Below, in pieces: positions 8,293 through 17,297 of a stretch of 64,000 bases of DNA. The stretch's first letter is position 1, and every line of letters starts with the position of its first letter. This stretch comes from Salinarimonas soli (GTDB lineage: Bacteria > Pseudomonadota > Alphaproteobacteria > Rhizobiales > Beijerinckiaceae). A program made the translations under genes and the position numbers. Where the stretch lies: positions 1 to 64,000 of the forward strand of contig NZ_VUOA01000024.1 in the NCBI RefSeq assembly GCF_008386575.1, given 5' to 3'. The notes under the pieces are model-generated. The model did not search any database and was not told where the DNA came from. It saw only the letters and a list, made by a program, of their open reading frames with translations.

Positions 8293-9177
8293 TCAGTGCG
8301 ACTGGTGCGGATGGTGCATGGCGACCGGATCGCCACCCACCCGTGCCCAGATTTTCTTCTTCGTGAAGTAGAGCAGGCCGCCGAACACCGCGAGGAAGAC
8401 CATCACGGCAAAGCCCATGCGCTTGCGCTGCTCGAGATGCGGCTCGGCGGTCCACATCAGGAACGCGGTCACGTCCCTGGCGTATTGCTCCGCCGTCTCG
8501 GGCACCTGCGGGCGGCCGTCCGGGGTCTTGGGATACTCGATCTGGCCGTCGCTGATCGGCTTGGGCATCGCGATCACGTGGCCCGGATAGTACTTGTTGT
8601 AGTTGCCGCCGTCCGGGACGGTGAAGCCCGCCGGCGGGTCCTCGTAGCCCGTGATGACCGCGCGGACATAATCCGGGCCGTTCTCCGTGTACTGCGTGAA
8701 CACGTCGGTGATGAACCAGGGGAAGCCGCGGGTGAAGGTCCGCGCCTTGGCCATGATCGACAGATCCGGCGGCGCCTTGCCGCCGTTGGCGGCGGCCGCC
8801 GCCTGCTCGTTGGGGAAGGGCGAGGGCAGGCGGTCGGACGGGCGACCGCTGCGCTCGAACATCTCGCCCGACTCGTTCGGGCCGTCCTTGATCTTGTACT
8901 CGGCGGCCAGGGCCTGGACCTGGCCGGGGGAGAATTCCGGCCCGCCGGGCTGCGACAGGTTGCGGAAATAGACCTTGTTCAGGCTGTGGCAGGAGGAGCA
9001 GGACTCCCGGTAGATCTTGAAGCCGCGCTGCAGCTGGGCGCGGTCGAACGAGCCGAACGGCCCCGCGAAGCTCCAGTTCTGACGCGGCGGGTTCACGCCC
9101 TCGCCGGCGGCGTGAGCCGTCCCGGCGAACGCGAGAGCCAGGCCGAGAGCGCCGGCGATGAGGTTGATCTTGTTCAT
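8293..9177 (-). CDS. petC: cytochrome c1 of the cytochrome bc1 complex
   Basis: Periplasm-facing haem c subunit of complex III, passing electrons from the Rieske protein to soluble cytochrome c. It has 294 aa, a signal peptide (NLIAGALGLALAFAGTAHA, residues 3-21), haem attachment CSSCH (residues ~59-63) and a C-terminal anchor helix (about residues 256-275, FAVMVFLAVFGGLLYFTKKK). It is the last gene of petA-petB-petC and is followed by a strong terminator. The gene is separate from petB, unlike the petBC (fbcH) fusion of Bradyrhizobium. Confidence 0.96.
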   Translation of the reverse strand: MNKINLIAGALGLALAFAGTAHAAGEGVNPPRQNWSFAGPFGSFDRAQLQRGFKIYRESCSSCHSLNKVYFRNLSQPGGPEFSPGQVQALAAEYKIKDGPNESGEMFERSGRPSDRLPSPFPNEQAAAAANGGKAPPDLSIMAKARTFTRGFPWFITDVFTQYTENGPDYVRAVITGYEDPPAGFTVPDGGNYNKYYPGHVIAMPKPISDGQIEYPKTPDGRPQVPETAEQYARDVTAFLMWTAEPHLEQRKRMGFAVMVFLAVFGGLLYFTKKKIWARVGGDPVAMHHPHQSH

Positions 9178-9205
9178 GGTCTGACCTGGTCCTCTGGCGC
9201 TTCGA

Positions 9206-10486
9206 TCAACCCTTGGTCTGCGGCTCGGCGGCGGCGCCGGTCGGCAGGCCGGACCCGGAGCCGGCCTTGCCGAGCACGGACTCCACGATGGAGTTCGGCA
9301 GCGGCTTCGGCGTCTCGAAGAGGCCCAGGAGCGGGATGATGATCAGGAAGTGGGCGAAGTAGTAGGCGGTGAGCAGGCGCGAGGCGATCACGTAGCCGCC
9401 CTCCGCCGGCATGGCGCCGAGATAGCCCAGGCCGATGGCGCAGAGCACGAACACCCAGGAGAAGATCCGGTAGAGCGGCCGGTAGGCGGCCGAGCGGACC
9501 TTCGAGGTGTCGAGCCAGGGCAGGAAGGCCAGGATCGCGATCGAGGCGAACATGGCGATGACGCCGCCGAGCTTGTCGGGGATCGCGCGCAGGATCGCGT
9601 AGAAGGGCAGGAAGTACCATTCCGGCACGATGTGGGCGGGCGTGACCGACGGGTTCGCCGGGATGTAGTTGTCCGCGTGCCCGAGATAGTTGGGCATGTA
9701 GAACACGAACCAGGAGAACAGGATCAGGAACAGGACGAGGGAGAACGCGTCCTTGACGGTCATGTAGGGGTGGAACGGCACCGCGTCCTTGCCCGACTTG
9801 ATCGGCACGCCGGTCGGGTTGTTGTTGCCCGGCACGTGCAGGGCCCACACGTGCAGCATCGCCACGCCCAGGATCATGAAGGGCAGGAGATAGTGCAGCG
9901 AGAAGAAGCGGTTGAGCGTCGGGTTGCCGACCGAGAAGCCGCCCCAGAGGAAGTGGACGATGCCCTCGCCGACCACGGGGATGGCCGAGAACAGGTTGGT
10001 GATCACGGTGGCGCCCCAGAAGCTCATCTGGCCCCAGGGAAGCACGTAGCCCATGAAGGCGGTGGCCATCATGAGGAGCAGGATGATCACGCCGAGGATC
10101 CACAAGACCTCGCGCGGCGCCTTGTAGGAGCCGTAATAGAGGCCGCGGAAGATGTGGATGTAGACCGCGACGAAGAACATCGAGGCGCCGTTGGCGTGCA
10201 GGTACCGCAGCAGCCAGCCGTAGTTCACGTCGCGCATGATGTGCTCGACGGACTGGAAGGCGTAGTCGGCATGCGGCGTGTAGTGCATGGCCAGCACGAT
10301 GCCGGTCACGATCTGCGAGATGAGCATGAAGAACAGGACCGCGCCGAAGGTCCAGAAATAGTTCAGGTTGCGCGGCACGGGGAACGCCACGAAGGACGAG
10401 TGCAGCAGCCCCATGACGGGGAGCCGGCTCTCGAACCACTTCGCCAGCGCGCTCTGCGGAACGTAGGTAGTGGGATGATCGCTCAT
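9206..10486 (-). CDS. petB: cytochrome b of the cytochrome bc1 complex
   Basis: Quinol-oxidising membrane subunit of complex III. It has 426 aa and about eight transmembrane helices. Haem-ligand histidines lie in the [13 protein letters not shown]...[14 protein letters not shown] and [20 protein letters not shown] helices. The quinol-site signature [18 protein letters not shown] is intact. The ATG at 10486 lies 51 bp after the petA stop; petC follows 28 bp downstream. One transcription unit with petA and petC. Confidence 0.97.
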   Translation of the reverse strand: MSDHPTTYVPQSALAKWFESRLPVMGLLHSSFVAFPVPRNLNYFWTFGAVLFFMLISQIVTGIVLAMHYTPHADYAFQSVEHIMRDVNYGWLLRYLHANGASMFFVAVYIHIFRGLYYGSYKAPREVLWILGVIILLLMMATAFMGYVLPWGQMSFWGATVITNLFSAIPVVGEGIVHFLWGGFSVGNPTLNRFFSLHYLLPFMILGVAMLHVWALHVPGNNNPTGVPIKSGKDAVPFHPYMTVKDAFSLVLFLILFSWFVFYMPNYLGHADNYIPANPSVTPAHIVPEWYFLPFYAILRAIPDKLGGVIAMFASIAILAFLPWLDTSKVRSAAYRPLYRIFSWVFVLCAIGLGYLGAMPAEGGYVIASRLLTAYYFAHFLIIIPLLGLFETPKPLPNSIVESVLGKAGSGSGLPTGAAAEPQTKG

Positions 10487-10537
10487 GGATATCGCCTGAT
10501 GTCACAGCGTCCCGGCGAGCCGGGCAAGACCTGGTGA

Positions 10538-11077
10538 TTACGCCTCGGCGCCGATACGGATCGCGGTGTCGGACGTGAAGGTATAGGGCGGGACCGGGAG
10601 GTTGATGGGGGCCGGGCCCCCGCGGACGCGCCCCGACGTGTCGAAGATCGAGCCGTGGCAGGGGCAGAACCAGCCCTTGTACTCGCCCTGCTGGCCGAGC
10701 GGCACGCAGCCCAGATGGGTGCAGTTGCCGTAGACCACGAGCCACTGGGCCTTGCCCTCCTTGGTCCGGGCCTCGTCGGGCTGCGGGTCGCGAAGGGCGG
10801 TGAGCGGCGCCGAGCGAGCGGCCTGGATCTCCTCCGCCGTCCGGTGGCGGACGAAGATGAGGTTGCCGCGCCAGAACAGCTTCACGATCTGCCCTTCGGC
10901 GATCGGCGTCAGGTCGAGCTCGACCGGCGCGCCCGCCGCCACGGTCTGGGCGTCGGGGGCGAGGGAGGAGATGAAGGGCCACGCGACGCCGGCCACGCCG
11001 ACGGCGCCGACCGCGCCCGTGGCGATGTAGAGGAAGTCGCGCCGCGTCGGCTCGGCTGCGCTGGTGGTCTGGGCCAC
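10538..11077 (-). CDS. petA: ubiquinol-cytochrome c reductase Rieske iron-sulfur subunit
   Basis: 2Fe-2S subunit of complex III. The likely start is a GTG at 11077 preceded by GGGAGAG, giving 179 aa. A further upstream start would add an atypical N-terminus. A Tat-type RRDFLYIATG (residues 12-21) is followed by a hydrophobic anchor. Cluster motifs are CTHLGC (Cys119, His121, Cys124) and CPCHGS (Cys138, Cys140, His141). It is the first gene of petABC. A TATGAT sequence at about 11099-11104 (minus strand) could be a -10 element close to the start. Confidence 0.95.
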   Translation of the reverse strand: MAQTTSAAEPTRRDFLYIATGAVGAVGVAGVAWPFISSLAPDAQTVAAGAPVELDLTPIAEGQIVKLFWRGNLIFVRHRTAEEIQAARSAPLTALRDPQPDEARTKEGKAQWLVVYGNCTHLGCVPLGQQGEYKGWFCPCHGSIFDTSGRVRGGPAPINLPVPPYTFTSDTAIRIGAEA

Positions 11078-11317
11078 GTCAAACTCTCCCACGTAGCAAT
11101 CATAAGGGCTTGCACGCCGCGCGGCCGCTGTCGGCCGGAACGCCAAGACGTCGTCTGTCGATGCACGAACGCCCGCGCGCACGCAATGCGACCGGGGGTC
11201 GCCGCGCGGGCGGTCTTTGGCATGCGCCTACGCGGTTGTCCATAGCCAGGAAGGCTTAAGGAAATCCCGCCTCGGACGAAGCGCCGCAGCCCCGGCGGCG
11301 CCTGGCGGGCGGAGGGG

Positions 11318-12301
11318 TCAGACCCGGCCGCCCGCCACCTCGGCCTCGACCTCGGCCGGGTCGAAGTCGTAGCTGCGCGAGCAGAACTCGCACGTGACGC
11401 CGATGCGGCCGTCGTCGCCCACCATGTCGCGCCGGTCCTCGGGCGAGAAGCGGGCCATCACGGTCATGACGCGCTCGCGCGAGCAGCGGCAGGCCTCGCG
11501 CAGGCCCTGCGCCTCGAAGACCCGCACCCCGCGCTCGTGGAAGAGCCGGTAGAGCAGGCGCTCGCTGCCGACGCTCGGATCGATGAGCTCGTGATCCTCG
11601 ACCGTGTCCACGAGGGTGCGGGCCTCGACCCAGGCATCGTCCTCGTCGACCTCGCCCACGCTGTGCCCCGCGGGCGCGTCGCCCGGGTCGAGATCGCCCT
11701 GGCGCAGGCGCTCGGGCGAGGTCGGCAGGAACTGGATCATCAGCCCGCCCGCCCGATAGCCGTGGCCGCCGGCCCCGAACTGCTCGGCCACCGCGAGGCG
11801 CACGCGGGTCGGGATCTGCTCCGACTGGCGGAAATATTGGTGCGCCACGTCCTCCAGGCCCTGGCCCTCGAGCGCCACCACGCCCTGGTAGCGGCTCATC
11901 TCGGGGCCCTGGTCGATGGTCAGCGCCAGGTGGCCGTGGCCGAGGAGCTCGCCGCTGCGCGCCCGCCCCCCGTCCGCCGCCGCGGCGACGCGCTCGGGGT
12001 CGAAGCGCGCATAGGCGCGCAGCCGGTCGGGGGCGTCGTAGTCGACGACGAGGAGCTCGATCGGCCCGTCGCTCTTCGTCTGGAGCTGGAAGCGGCCGTC
12101 GAACTTCAGCGAGGAGCCGAGCAGCGCGGTGAGCGCCGCCGCCTCGCCGATCACGCGGGCGACCGCGTCGGGATAGCCGTGGCGGGAGACGAGAACGTCG
12201 AGGGCGTCGCCGAGGCGGACCACGCGGCCGCGCACGTCCAGGGCTTCGACGGCGAAGGGCAGGACCGCGTCGTCCCGCCCCTCCAATCCGGGGGACTGCA
12301 T
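11318..12301 (-). CDS. hslO: Hsp33 redox-regulated molecular chaperone
   Basis: Cytosolic holdase activated by oxidation of a zinc-bound cysteine centre. The 327-aa protein starts at the ATG at 12301 (MQSPGLEGRDDAV). Its C-terminal redox switch has CRCSRERV followed ~40 residues later by CEFC, the four zinc ligands of the family. The 240-bp gap to petA holds no gene. It follows argF on the same strand after 150 bp, an arrangement I recall as common in Rhizobiales. Confidence 0.95.
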   Translation of the reverse strand: MQSPGLEGRDDAVLPFAVEALDVRGRVVRLGDALDVLVSRHGYPDAVARVIGEAAALTALLGSSLKFDGRFQLQTKSDGPIELLVVDYDAPDRLRAYARFDPERVAAAADGGRARSGELLGHGHLALTIDQGPEMSRYQGVVALEGQGLEDVAHQYFRQSEQIPTRVRLAVAEQFGAGGHGYRAGGLMIQFLPTSPERLRQGDLDPGDAPAGHSVGEVDEDDAWVEARTLVDTVEDHELIDPSVGSERLLYRLFHERGVRVFEAQGLREACRCSRERVMTVMARFSPEDRRDMVGDDGRIGVTCEFCSRSYDFDPAEVEAEVAGGRV

Positions 12302-12451
12302 GATCTGTGGGCTCCAGGGCACCGGGCGGGCCGGTCGGCGTCCGCGGGGTGGCGTCGATGGCAACAAGGGAGCCGCCCTCACGCGGGTGAGGTCAGCTCC
12401 CGGTCGGTTGGGCGTCGCGCGCGAGCCGGAGCCGTCCTGCCGATCGGTGCT

Positions 12452-13375
12452 CTAGCCGATGGCTCCGAGGCACCATGCCAGGATGCCCTTTTGCGCATGC
12501 AGACGGTTCTCGGCCTCGTCGAAGACGACCGATTGCGGTCCGTCCATCACCTCGTCGGTGACCTCCTCGCCGCGGTGGGCCGGGAGGCAATGCATGAAGA
12601 TCGCGCCGGGATTCGCCGCTTCCATCAAGGTGGTGTTCACCTGGTACGGCTTCAAGAGATTATGGCGCCGCCCCTCGTCCTCGTCGCCCATGGAGACCCA
12701 GCAATCGGTCACCACCGCGTCGGCGCCGCGCACCGCCTCGCGGGGATCGTTGGTGAGCGCGATGCGGGCGCCCTCGCGGCGCGCCCAGTCGAGCACGTCG
12801 CGGCGGGGGGAGAGCTCGGGCGGGTTGGCGATGTTGAGCTGGAACTCGAAGCGCTGGGCCGCCTGGATCCAGGAGGCGAGCACGTTGTTGGCGTCCCCCG
12901 TCCAGGCCACGGTCCGGCCCTTGATGGCGCCGCGGTGCTCCTCGAAGGTGAGCACGTCCGCCATGATCTGGCAGGGATGGGTGAGCTTCGTGAGGCCGTT
13001 GATCACGGGCACGGTGGCGTGCTCGGCGAGCTCCGTCATCATGTCATGGTCGAGGATGCGGATCATGATCGCGTCGACGTAGCGCGACAGCACCCGGGCC
13101 GTGTCGGCGATGGTCTCGCCGCGGCCGAGCTGCATCTCGGCGCCCGTGAGCATGATGGTCTCGCCGCCCAGCTCCCGCATGGCCACGTCGAACGAGACGC
13201 GGGTGCGGGTGGAGGGCTTGTCGAACACCATGGCGAGCATCTTGCCCGCGAGCGGCCGCTCCTGGGGCGGCTCGCCCTTGCGCCTGCGCGCCTTCATGGC
13301 GGCGCTGGCGTCGAGGAGCATGCGAAGCTCGGCCGTCGTGAAATCCGTGAGGTCGAGGAAGTGGCGGGTGCTCAT
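12452..13375 (-). CDS. argF: ornithine carbamoyltransferase
   Basis: Makes citrulline from ornithine and carbamoyl phosphate in arginine biosynthesis. The 307 aa contain the carbamoyl-phosphate loop STRTR (residues 55-59), HPCQ (133-136), the ornithine-site region near DCWVSMGDE and the catalytic [11 protein letters not shown] near the C-terminus. The ATG overlaps the argD stop as ATGA, so the pair is translationally coupled. Confidence 0.97.
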   Translation of the reverse strand: MSTRHFLDLTDFTTAELRMLLDASAAMKARRRKGEPPQERPLAGKMLAMVFDKPSTRTRVSFDVAMRELGGETIMLTGAEMQLGRGETIADTARVLSRYVDAIMIRILDHDMMTELAEHATVPVINGLTKLTHPCQIMADVLTFEEHRGAIKGRTVAWTGDANNVLASWIQAAQRFEFQLNIANPPELSPRRDVLDWARREGARIALTNDPREAVRGADAVVTDCWVSMGDEDEGRRHNLLKPYQVNTTLMEAANPGAIFMHCLPAHRGEEVTDEVMDGPQSVVFDEAENRLHAQKGILAWCLGAIG

Positions 13376-14580
13376 TCGGCGGCTCCGCGCTGGGCGATCG
13401 CCTTGAGCTCGCCCTCGATCGCGGCGCAGGCGGCGTCGAGCCGCTGCATCGCCTCGCCCACGTCCGCCTGCGTCACGATCAGCGGCGGCAGCAGGCGCAC
13501 CACGTTGTCGCCGGCCGGGATGACGAGCATCCGGGCGTCCCGCACCGCGGCCGCGAAGGCCGTGTTGGGCACGTGGGTCTTGATGCCGAGCATCAGCCCC
13601 GAGCCGCGGATCTCGGCCACCACCGCCGGATGGCGGTCTTTCAGCTCGGCGAGGCGCTGCCGGAAGAGGAGCCCCATCTGGCTCACGTGGTCGAGGAAGC
13701 CCGGCGCCAGCACCACGTCGAGCACGGCGTTGCCCACCGCCATGGCGAGCGGGTTGCCGCCGAAGGTCGTGCCGTGGGAGCCCGGCGTCATGCCGCTCGC
13801 CGCCCGCTCGGTGGCAAGGCACGCCCCCATGGGGAAGCCGCCGCCGATGCCCTTGGCCACCGACATGATGTCGGGGGCGATCCCGCTCCACTCATAGGCG
13901 AAGAGCTTGCCCGTGCGGCCCACGCCCGTCTGCACCTCGTCGAAGATGAGGAGCATGCCGGTCTCGTCGCACAGGTCGCGCAGGCCTCGCAGGCACTGAT
14001 TGGGCACCGGCCGGATGCCGCCCTCGCCTTGGATCGGCTCGATCAGGATCGCGGCCGTCTCCGGGGTGATGGCGGCCCGCATGGCCTCGTGGTCGCCGAA
14101 GGGCACCTGGTCGAAGCCCTCGACCTTCGGCCCGAAGCCCTCGAGATATTTCTTCTGCCCGCCCGCCGCGATGGTGGCGAGGGTGCGGCCGTGGAAGGCG
14201 CCCTCGAAGGTGAGAATGCGGAAGCGCTCGGGCTGGCCTTGAGCCGCATGGTAGCGCCGCGCCATCTTGATCGCCGCCTCGTTCGCCTCCGCGCCCGAGT
14301 TCGAGAAGAAGACCAGATCCGCGAAGGTGCTCTCCACGAGGCGGCGCGCCAGGCGCTCGCCCTCCGGAATCTGGTAGAGGTTGGAGACATGCCAGACCTT
14401 CTTGGCCTGCTCGGTCAGGGCCTCCACGAGATGCGGATGGGCGTGGCCCAGGGCGTTCACCGCGATGCCGCCGCCGAAATCGAGATATCGCTGCCCGTCT
14501 TGCGCGACGAGCCAGGCGCCCTCCCCCCGCTCGAAGGCCACGTCGGCGCGCGCATAGGTTCCAAGCAGCGGCGAGGTCAC
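13372..14580 (-). CDS. argD: acetylornithine aminotransferase
   Basis: PLP enzyme of arginine (and often lysine) biosynthesis. About 402 aa when started at the GTG at 14580, which has GGAG seven bases upstream; a second in-frame GTG at 14595 is possible but less well placed. Family features are [32 protein letters not shown], the [11 protein letters not shown] motif and the PLP lysine in [13 protein letters not shown]. It is the first gene of argD-argF. A sigma-70 promoter (14657-14684) and a leader hairpin (14628-14646) sit directly upstream. Confidence 0.96.
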   Translation of the reverse strand: MTSPLLGTYARADVAFERGEGAWLVAQDGQRYLDFGGGIAVNALGHAHPHLVEALTEQAKKVWHVSNLYQIPEGERLARRLVESTFADLVFFSNSGAEANEAAIKMARRYHAAQGQPERFRILTFEGAFHGRTLATIAAGGQKKYLEGFGPKVEGFDQVPFGDHEAMRAAITPETAAILIEPIQGEGGIRPVPNQCLRGLRDLCDETGMLLIFDEVQTGVGRTGKLFAYEWSGIAPDIMSVAKGIGGGFPMGACLATERAASGMTPGSHGTTFGGNPLAMAVGNAVLDVVLAPGFLDHVSQMGLLFRQRLAELKDRHPAVVAEIRGSGLMLGIKTHVPNTAFAAAVRDARMLVIPAGDNVVRLLPPLIVTQADVGEAMQRLDAACAAIEGELKAIAQRGAAE

Positions 14581-14627
14581 GGCTGATCTCCGCACTTTAG
14601 ACGCGAGTGCGTCCGGAAAACGAAAGC

Positions 14628-14646
14628 GCCGCCCGAAAGGGGCGGC
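14628..14646 (-). promoter_or_regulatory. hairpin in the argD leader
   Basis: On the minus strand, stem GCCGCCC, loop CTTTC, stem GGGCGGC, followed by GCTTTCGTTTTCC. It begins a few bases after the predicted transcription start and ~50 bp before the argD start. The U-rich tail makes it look like a weak intrinsic terminator, so attenuation is possible; a 5' stabilising hairpin is the alternative. Confidence 0.5.
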
Positions 14647-14656
14647 ACGGGGGCGA

Positions 14657-14684
14657 ATAGTATGGCCTTGGAACTTTGTGTCAA
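14657..14684 (-). promoter_or_regulatory. sigma-70 promoter of argDF
   Basis: On the minus strand, -35 TTGACA (14684-14679), a 16-bp spacer and -10 TACTAT (14662-14657): a full -35 consensus and a 5/6 -10. The predicted start of transcription is near 14650, leaving a leader of ~70 nt. Confidence 0.7.
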
Positions 14685-14777
14685 TTGAAAGCTCACGAAA
14701 CCGAAAAAGTGCCGCGCGGCGGCGTTTTTTTCCTGGGATCCTTGGACGCGCGCGCCCTTACCCGTGCGGCAGGCCTT

Positions 14778-15004
14778 GATTCATAAGGCTTTTCGCGAAT
14801 TAACCCTGTTGCCGAAAAGTCGCTTGACGCAGATTGCCTGGGGAAAACGGAGAGCCGATTCCGGGGACTCTTGCCCCCGAGTCAGCCGATCCTGTAGGGT
14901 CGCCCCATCGATCAGACGGCGCTGTCGAAGCGCGATCCACATCCCAAGAGGCTGGGCCAGGGCACGCGGCCGGACACACGCCGTCCGCGAACCCTGAGGG
15001 ATTC
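14778..15004. promoter_or_regulatory. gcrA upstream region with five GANTC sites and a CtrA-like half site
   Basis: GATTC at 14778, GATTC at 14857, GACTC at 14866, GAGTC at 14879 and GATTC at 15000 are all targets of the alphaproteobacterial CcrM methylase. TTAACCCT at 14800-14807 matches 7 of 8 bases of the CtrA half site TTAACCAT. No clear -10/-35 pair was found; TTGACG at 14824-14829 is a possible -35. The rest of the 14685-15040 intergenic stretch holds no gene. Confidence 0.55.
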
Positions 15005-15040
15005 GAACTTCGACGCGCCGGCCTAAGGCGGAGACGGCGA

Positions 15041-15583
15041 ATGACGGATGCAAGCGTGGGCTGGACGGACGAGCGCGTCGAGGTGCTCAAGAAGCTCTGG
15101 AGCGACGGTCTGAGCGCCAGCCAGATCGCGGCCGAGATCGGCGGCGTGACCCGCAACGCGGTGATCGGCAAGGTTCACCGCCTCGGCCTGTCCGGGCGCA
15201 GCAAGTCGGCGCCCGTGGCGGCCGCGGCGCCCCGTCCCCGCAAGCCCTCCGCGCCCCGTCCCGCCGGCCCCGTGGCCGAGGAGGACGAGGACGAGATCAT
15301 CCTGCGCCCCGAGCCGATCGCGCCCGCCGTCGAGGCCGCCGCGGCGCCGGTCTACATGGACAACCGCGTGGTCGAGATCGCCCTGCCCCTGTCGCAGCGC
15401 GTCACGATCATGGACCTGCGCGAGTCCATGTGCCGCTGGCCCATCGGCGACCCGACGAACCCCGAGTTCCGCTTCTGCGGCGGCCGGTCCATCACGGGCC
15501 TGCCCTATTGCCCGGAGCACGCCCAGGTGGCCTACCAACCGGCGGCCGACCGCCGCCGCGACCGCAAGCTGATGCGCGCCTGA
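15041..15583 (+). CDS. gcrA: GcrA cell-cycle regulator
   Basis: A sigma-70-associated transcription factor that stimulates promoters bearing methylated GANTC sites, working with CcrM in alphaproteobacterial cell-cycle control. 180 aa: the N-terminal helix-turn-helix region WTDERVEVLKKLWSDGLSAS, then IGGVTRNAVIGKVHRLGLSGR (residues ~6-50), is the family signature. An Ala/Pro-rich linker follows, then the conserved C-terminal RESMCRWPIGDP...FRFCGG...YCPEHAQVAYQP that contacts RNA polymerase. Start ATG at 15041 after GGAG. It is single, divergent from argD, and ends in a strong terminator. Confidence 0.96.
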   Translation: MTDASVGWTDERVEVLKKLWSDGLSASQIAAEIGGVTRNAVIGKVHRLGLSGRSKSAPVAAAAPRPRKPSAPRPAGPVAEEDEDEIILRPEPIAPAVEAAAAPVYMDNRVVEIALPLSQRVTIMDLRESMCRWPIGDPTNPEFRFCGGRSITGLPYCPEHAQVAYQPAADRRRDRKLMRA

Positions 15584-15608
15584 GCGGTCCGGCCTGACGC
15601 CTTCATGA

Positions 15609-15635
15609 GGGCCGTCGTTCGCGACGGCCCTTTTT
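15609..15635 (+). terminator. intrinsic terminator of gcrA
   Basis: Nine-bp stem GGGCCGTCG / CGACGGCCC with a TTCG tetraloop, followed by TTTTT. It lies between convergent genes; the T run overlaps the stop codon of the minus-strand gene. Confidence 0.9.
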
Positions 15636-16297
15636 CATGCCGGCCGGCCGCCCGGCTGCGCCTGGTGCGGGCGGCTGCGCGGCGCGATGGGCTGGTGCGA
15701 GCCGTCCTCGTCGATCATCCGCTCGGGGGCGAAGCGCCGGCCGGGATCACGCTCCAGGGTGTGGTCGACGGAGGCGAGCTCACCGTCGCGCGAGCGCTCC
15801 AGCAGGTGGTCGACGGCCTTCACGGCTTCGGGCAGGGCGAGCGCCACGGAGGCGAGCGAGGCGAGCGTCGCGGCCTGGCAATAACCGCACAGGGCGCCGT
15901 TCTCGTCCCATTCCTCCTTGCCGAGCTTGAGCGCGACGCCGGCGTCGTAGACGGTCTTGGCCGCGAGCGCGATCGGCAGCGCCGGGTTCTCGCGGGCCCG
16001 GTCGCGCCCGCCCGCGCCGGCGAGGATCGCCGTCACGGCATAGCTCGCCACCATGAGGAGCCCGTCGGGGGTCTGCATCCGCTTGTAGGCGTAGGTCGAG
16101 GCGTCCACCCGGGTGGCGTCGAAATATTTGGAGGGCAGGTCGGGCAGGCGGCGCAGGATGCCGGTCTGGTAGAGGCCGACGATCATGCCGGCGCCGACGC
16201 CGACGAAGGACAGGCCGAGGGTCCAGCGGCGGCGCGCCAGATCCTCGGAGGTCTCCTCGCGCAATTGACGGCTGAGTTCACGGGGCGACGGGGCCAT
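15635..16297 (-). CDS. multi-pass membrane protein with a CxxC motif, function unknown
   Basis: A 220-aa protein starting at the ATG at 16297 (GAGGAG upstream). Hydrophobic segments lie near residues 27-47, 80-97, 105-125 and 142-160, then a polar tail. A CGYC motif (Cys137, Cys140) precedes the last membrane helix, an arrangement reminiscent of bacterial vitamin K epoxide reductase-like disulfide enzymes. The rest does not let me confirm that family, so this is only a suggestion. It is monocistronic and convergent with gcrA. Confidence 0.7.
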   Translation of the reverse strand: MAPSPRELSRQLREETSEDLARRRWTLGLSFVGVGAGMIVGLYQTGILRRLPDLPSKYFDATRVDASTYAYKRMQTPDGLLMVASYAVTAILAGAGGRDRARENPALPIALAAKTVYDAGVALKLGKEEWDENGALCGYCQAATLASLASVALALPEAVKAVDHLLERSRDGELASVDHTLERDPGRRFAPERMIDEDGSHQPIAPRSRPHQAQPGGRPA

Positions 16298-16400
16298 CGG
16301 GCTCTCCTCATGTGGACCATGAGGGCTCAACGACAGCCGCCGCGATCCGATCCCGCCCGCGACAATCGCGGCCCCGGGCGAAGGCTAATCCACGCCCTCC

Positions 16401-16515
16401 TGCTGAGGAGCCTGCGTCAGCAGCCGTCTCGGAGCACGCACGACGCTTCCATAGCCGTCCCGTGATCCCTGGAGCGCCCTTCAAGGTCCCGCGCTGCAGG
16501 GCGCCTCAGAGCCCG
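16401..16515 (+). repeat. repeat family R, copy 3 (core only)
   Basis: A ~115-bp diverged copy (CTGCTGAGGAGCC at the left; GCAGGGCGCCTCAG at the right; internal GAGCACGCACGACGCTTCC). Same orientation as copies 2 and 5. It occupies the gap between the membrane protein and the PRC-barrel gene. Confidence 0.7.
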
Positions 16516-16562
16516 CCCCCGCTCAGGCGGGGGACGAGGTGGAGGAGGGGAGAAGCGGCCCC

Positions 16563-16931
16563 TCAGAAATAGTAGGGGATGCCGTAATAACCGTAGACGT
16601 TGCGGCCATATTGCGGATCGGCGAGGGGATCCTCGTCGTGGCCGTAATGGGGGGCGCCCGCGAGACGGTCCCCGTCGAGATCGACCCGGAAGCCGCCGAG
16701 CCCCGTGTCGTAGTCGAGCGCCTTCCAGGGGAGCGGGTGATAGCGCCCGCCCCGCCCGGCGAGCGAGAGAACCGCGTAGGCGACCTGGCCCGAGCGCTTG
16801 TCCACCATGAAGGTGTAGACCTCGCCGAGCCGCTCGCCGGAGCGGCCGAACACGGCCGTGCCCTCCACCTTGTTGGCGGCGATCAGGCGGTCCGTCTCGT
16901 CGACGGCCAGGGGCTCGCGGCTTTCCGCCAT
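16563..16931 (-). CDS. PRC-barrel domain protein
   Basis: A 122-aa soluble protein. A PRC-barrel-like domain occupies about residues 12-90: DRLIAANKVEGTAVFG, ERLGEVYTFMVDKRSGQVAYAVLS, then HPLPWKALDYD. It is followed by a Tyr/Gly-rich tail (YGRNVYGYYGIPYYF). PRC-barrels bind RNA or protein partners, or act in envelope stress; nothing narrows it here. The start lies 13 bp after the stop of the secreted-protein gene, so the two probably share a transcript from the EcfG-like promoter at 17298-17323. Confidence 0.85.
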   Translation of the reverse strand: MAESREPLAVDETDRLIAANKVEGTAVFGRSGERLGEVYTFMVDKRSGQVAYAVLSLAGRGGRYHPLPWKALDYDTGLGGFRVDLDGDRLAGAPHYGHDEDPLADPQYGRNVYGYYGIPYYF

Positions 16932-16944
16932 GGGGTGGTCTCGC

Positions 16945-17274
16945 TTATTTCGGGTTGACGGGGGAGTCGTTGGTCATGCCGGGCGGGCGGATCACCGGGG
17001 TCGTGCCCGTATCGGGCGGACGCGAGACGATCTCGTTGTCGCCGGTGGGGCCGGGCGTGAGCACGCCCTCGTTGCGCTTCAGCCGCTCGGTAAGGTTCTC
17101 GCCGGTCGTGGACCCCGTGGTGCCGGGCTCGGAGCCCTCGGGCCGCACCTTCTCGGCCGGCACGGTCTGGGGACTGGGCATGTTGGGATCGCGCGGGGCC
17201 GTGGCGGTCTGCGCCAGCGCGGGACCGGCGAGCACGAGCGCGAGCGCCGCGGCGCTCCATTTCGAGATGGGCAT
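16945..17274 (-). CDS. small secreted protein, function unknown
   Basis: 109 aa with a signal peptide (SAAALALVLAGPALAQ, cleavage near residue 22) and a low-complexity Pro/Thr/Gly-rich mature part (PRDPNMPSPQTVPAEK...). It is probably periplasmic and disordered. AGGAGG lies just before the ATG. The composition resembles the secreted protein at 20206, which also sits behind an EcfG-type promoter. Confidence 0.75.
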   Translation of the reverse strand: MPISKWSAAALALVLAGPALAQTATAPRDPNMPSPQTVPAEKVRPEGSEPGTTGSTTGENLTERLKRNEGVLTPGPTGDNEIVSRPPDTGTTPVIRPPGMTNDSPVNPK

Positions 17275-17297
17275 GGTCGCCTCCTGTTCGAGGGGAG

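Noticed and set aside
14701-14745. Intrinsic terminator in the argD-gcrA gap (GCCGCGCGGCGGCGTTTTTTT)
   Set aside because: The stem is short and ambiguous, and it lies upstream of both divergent genes where a terminator has no obvious role.
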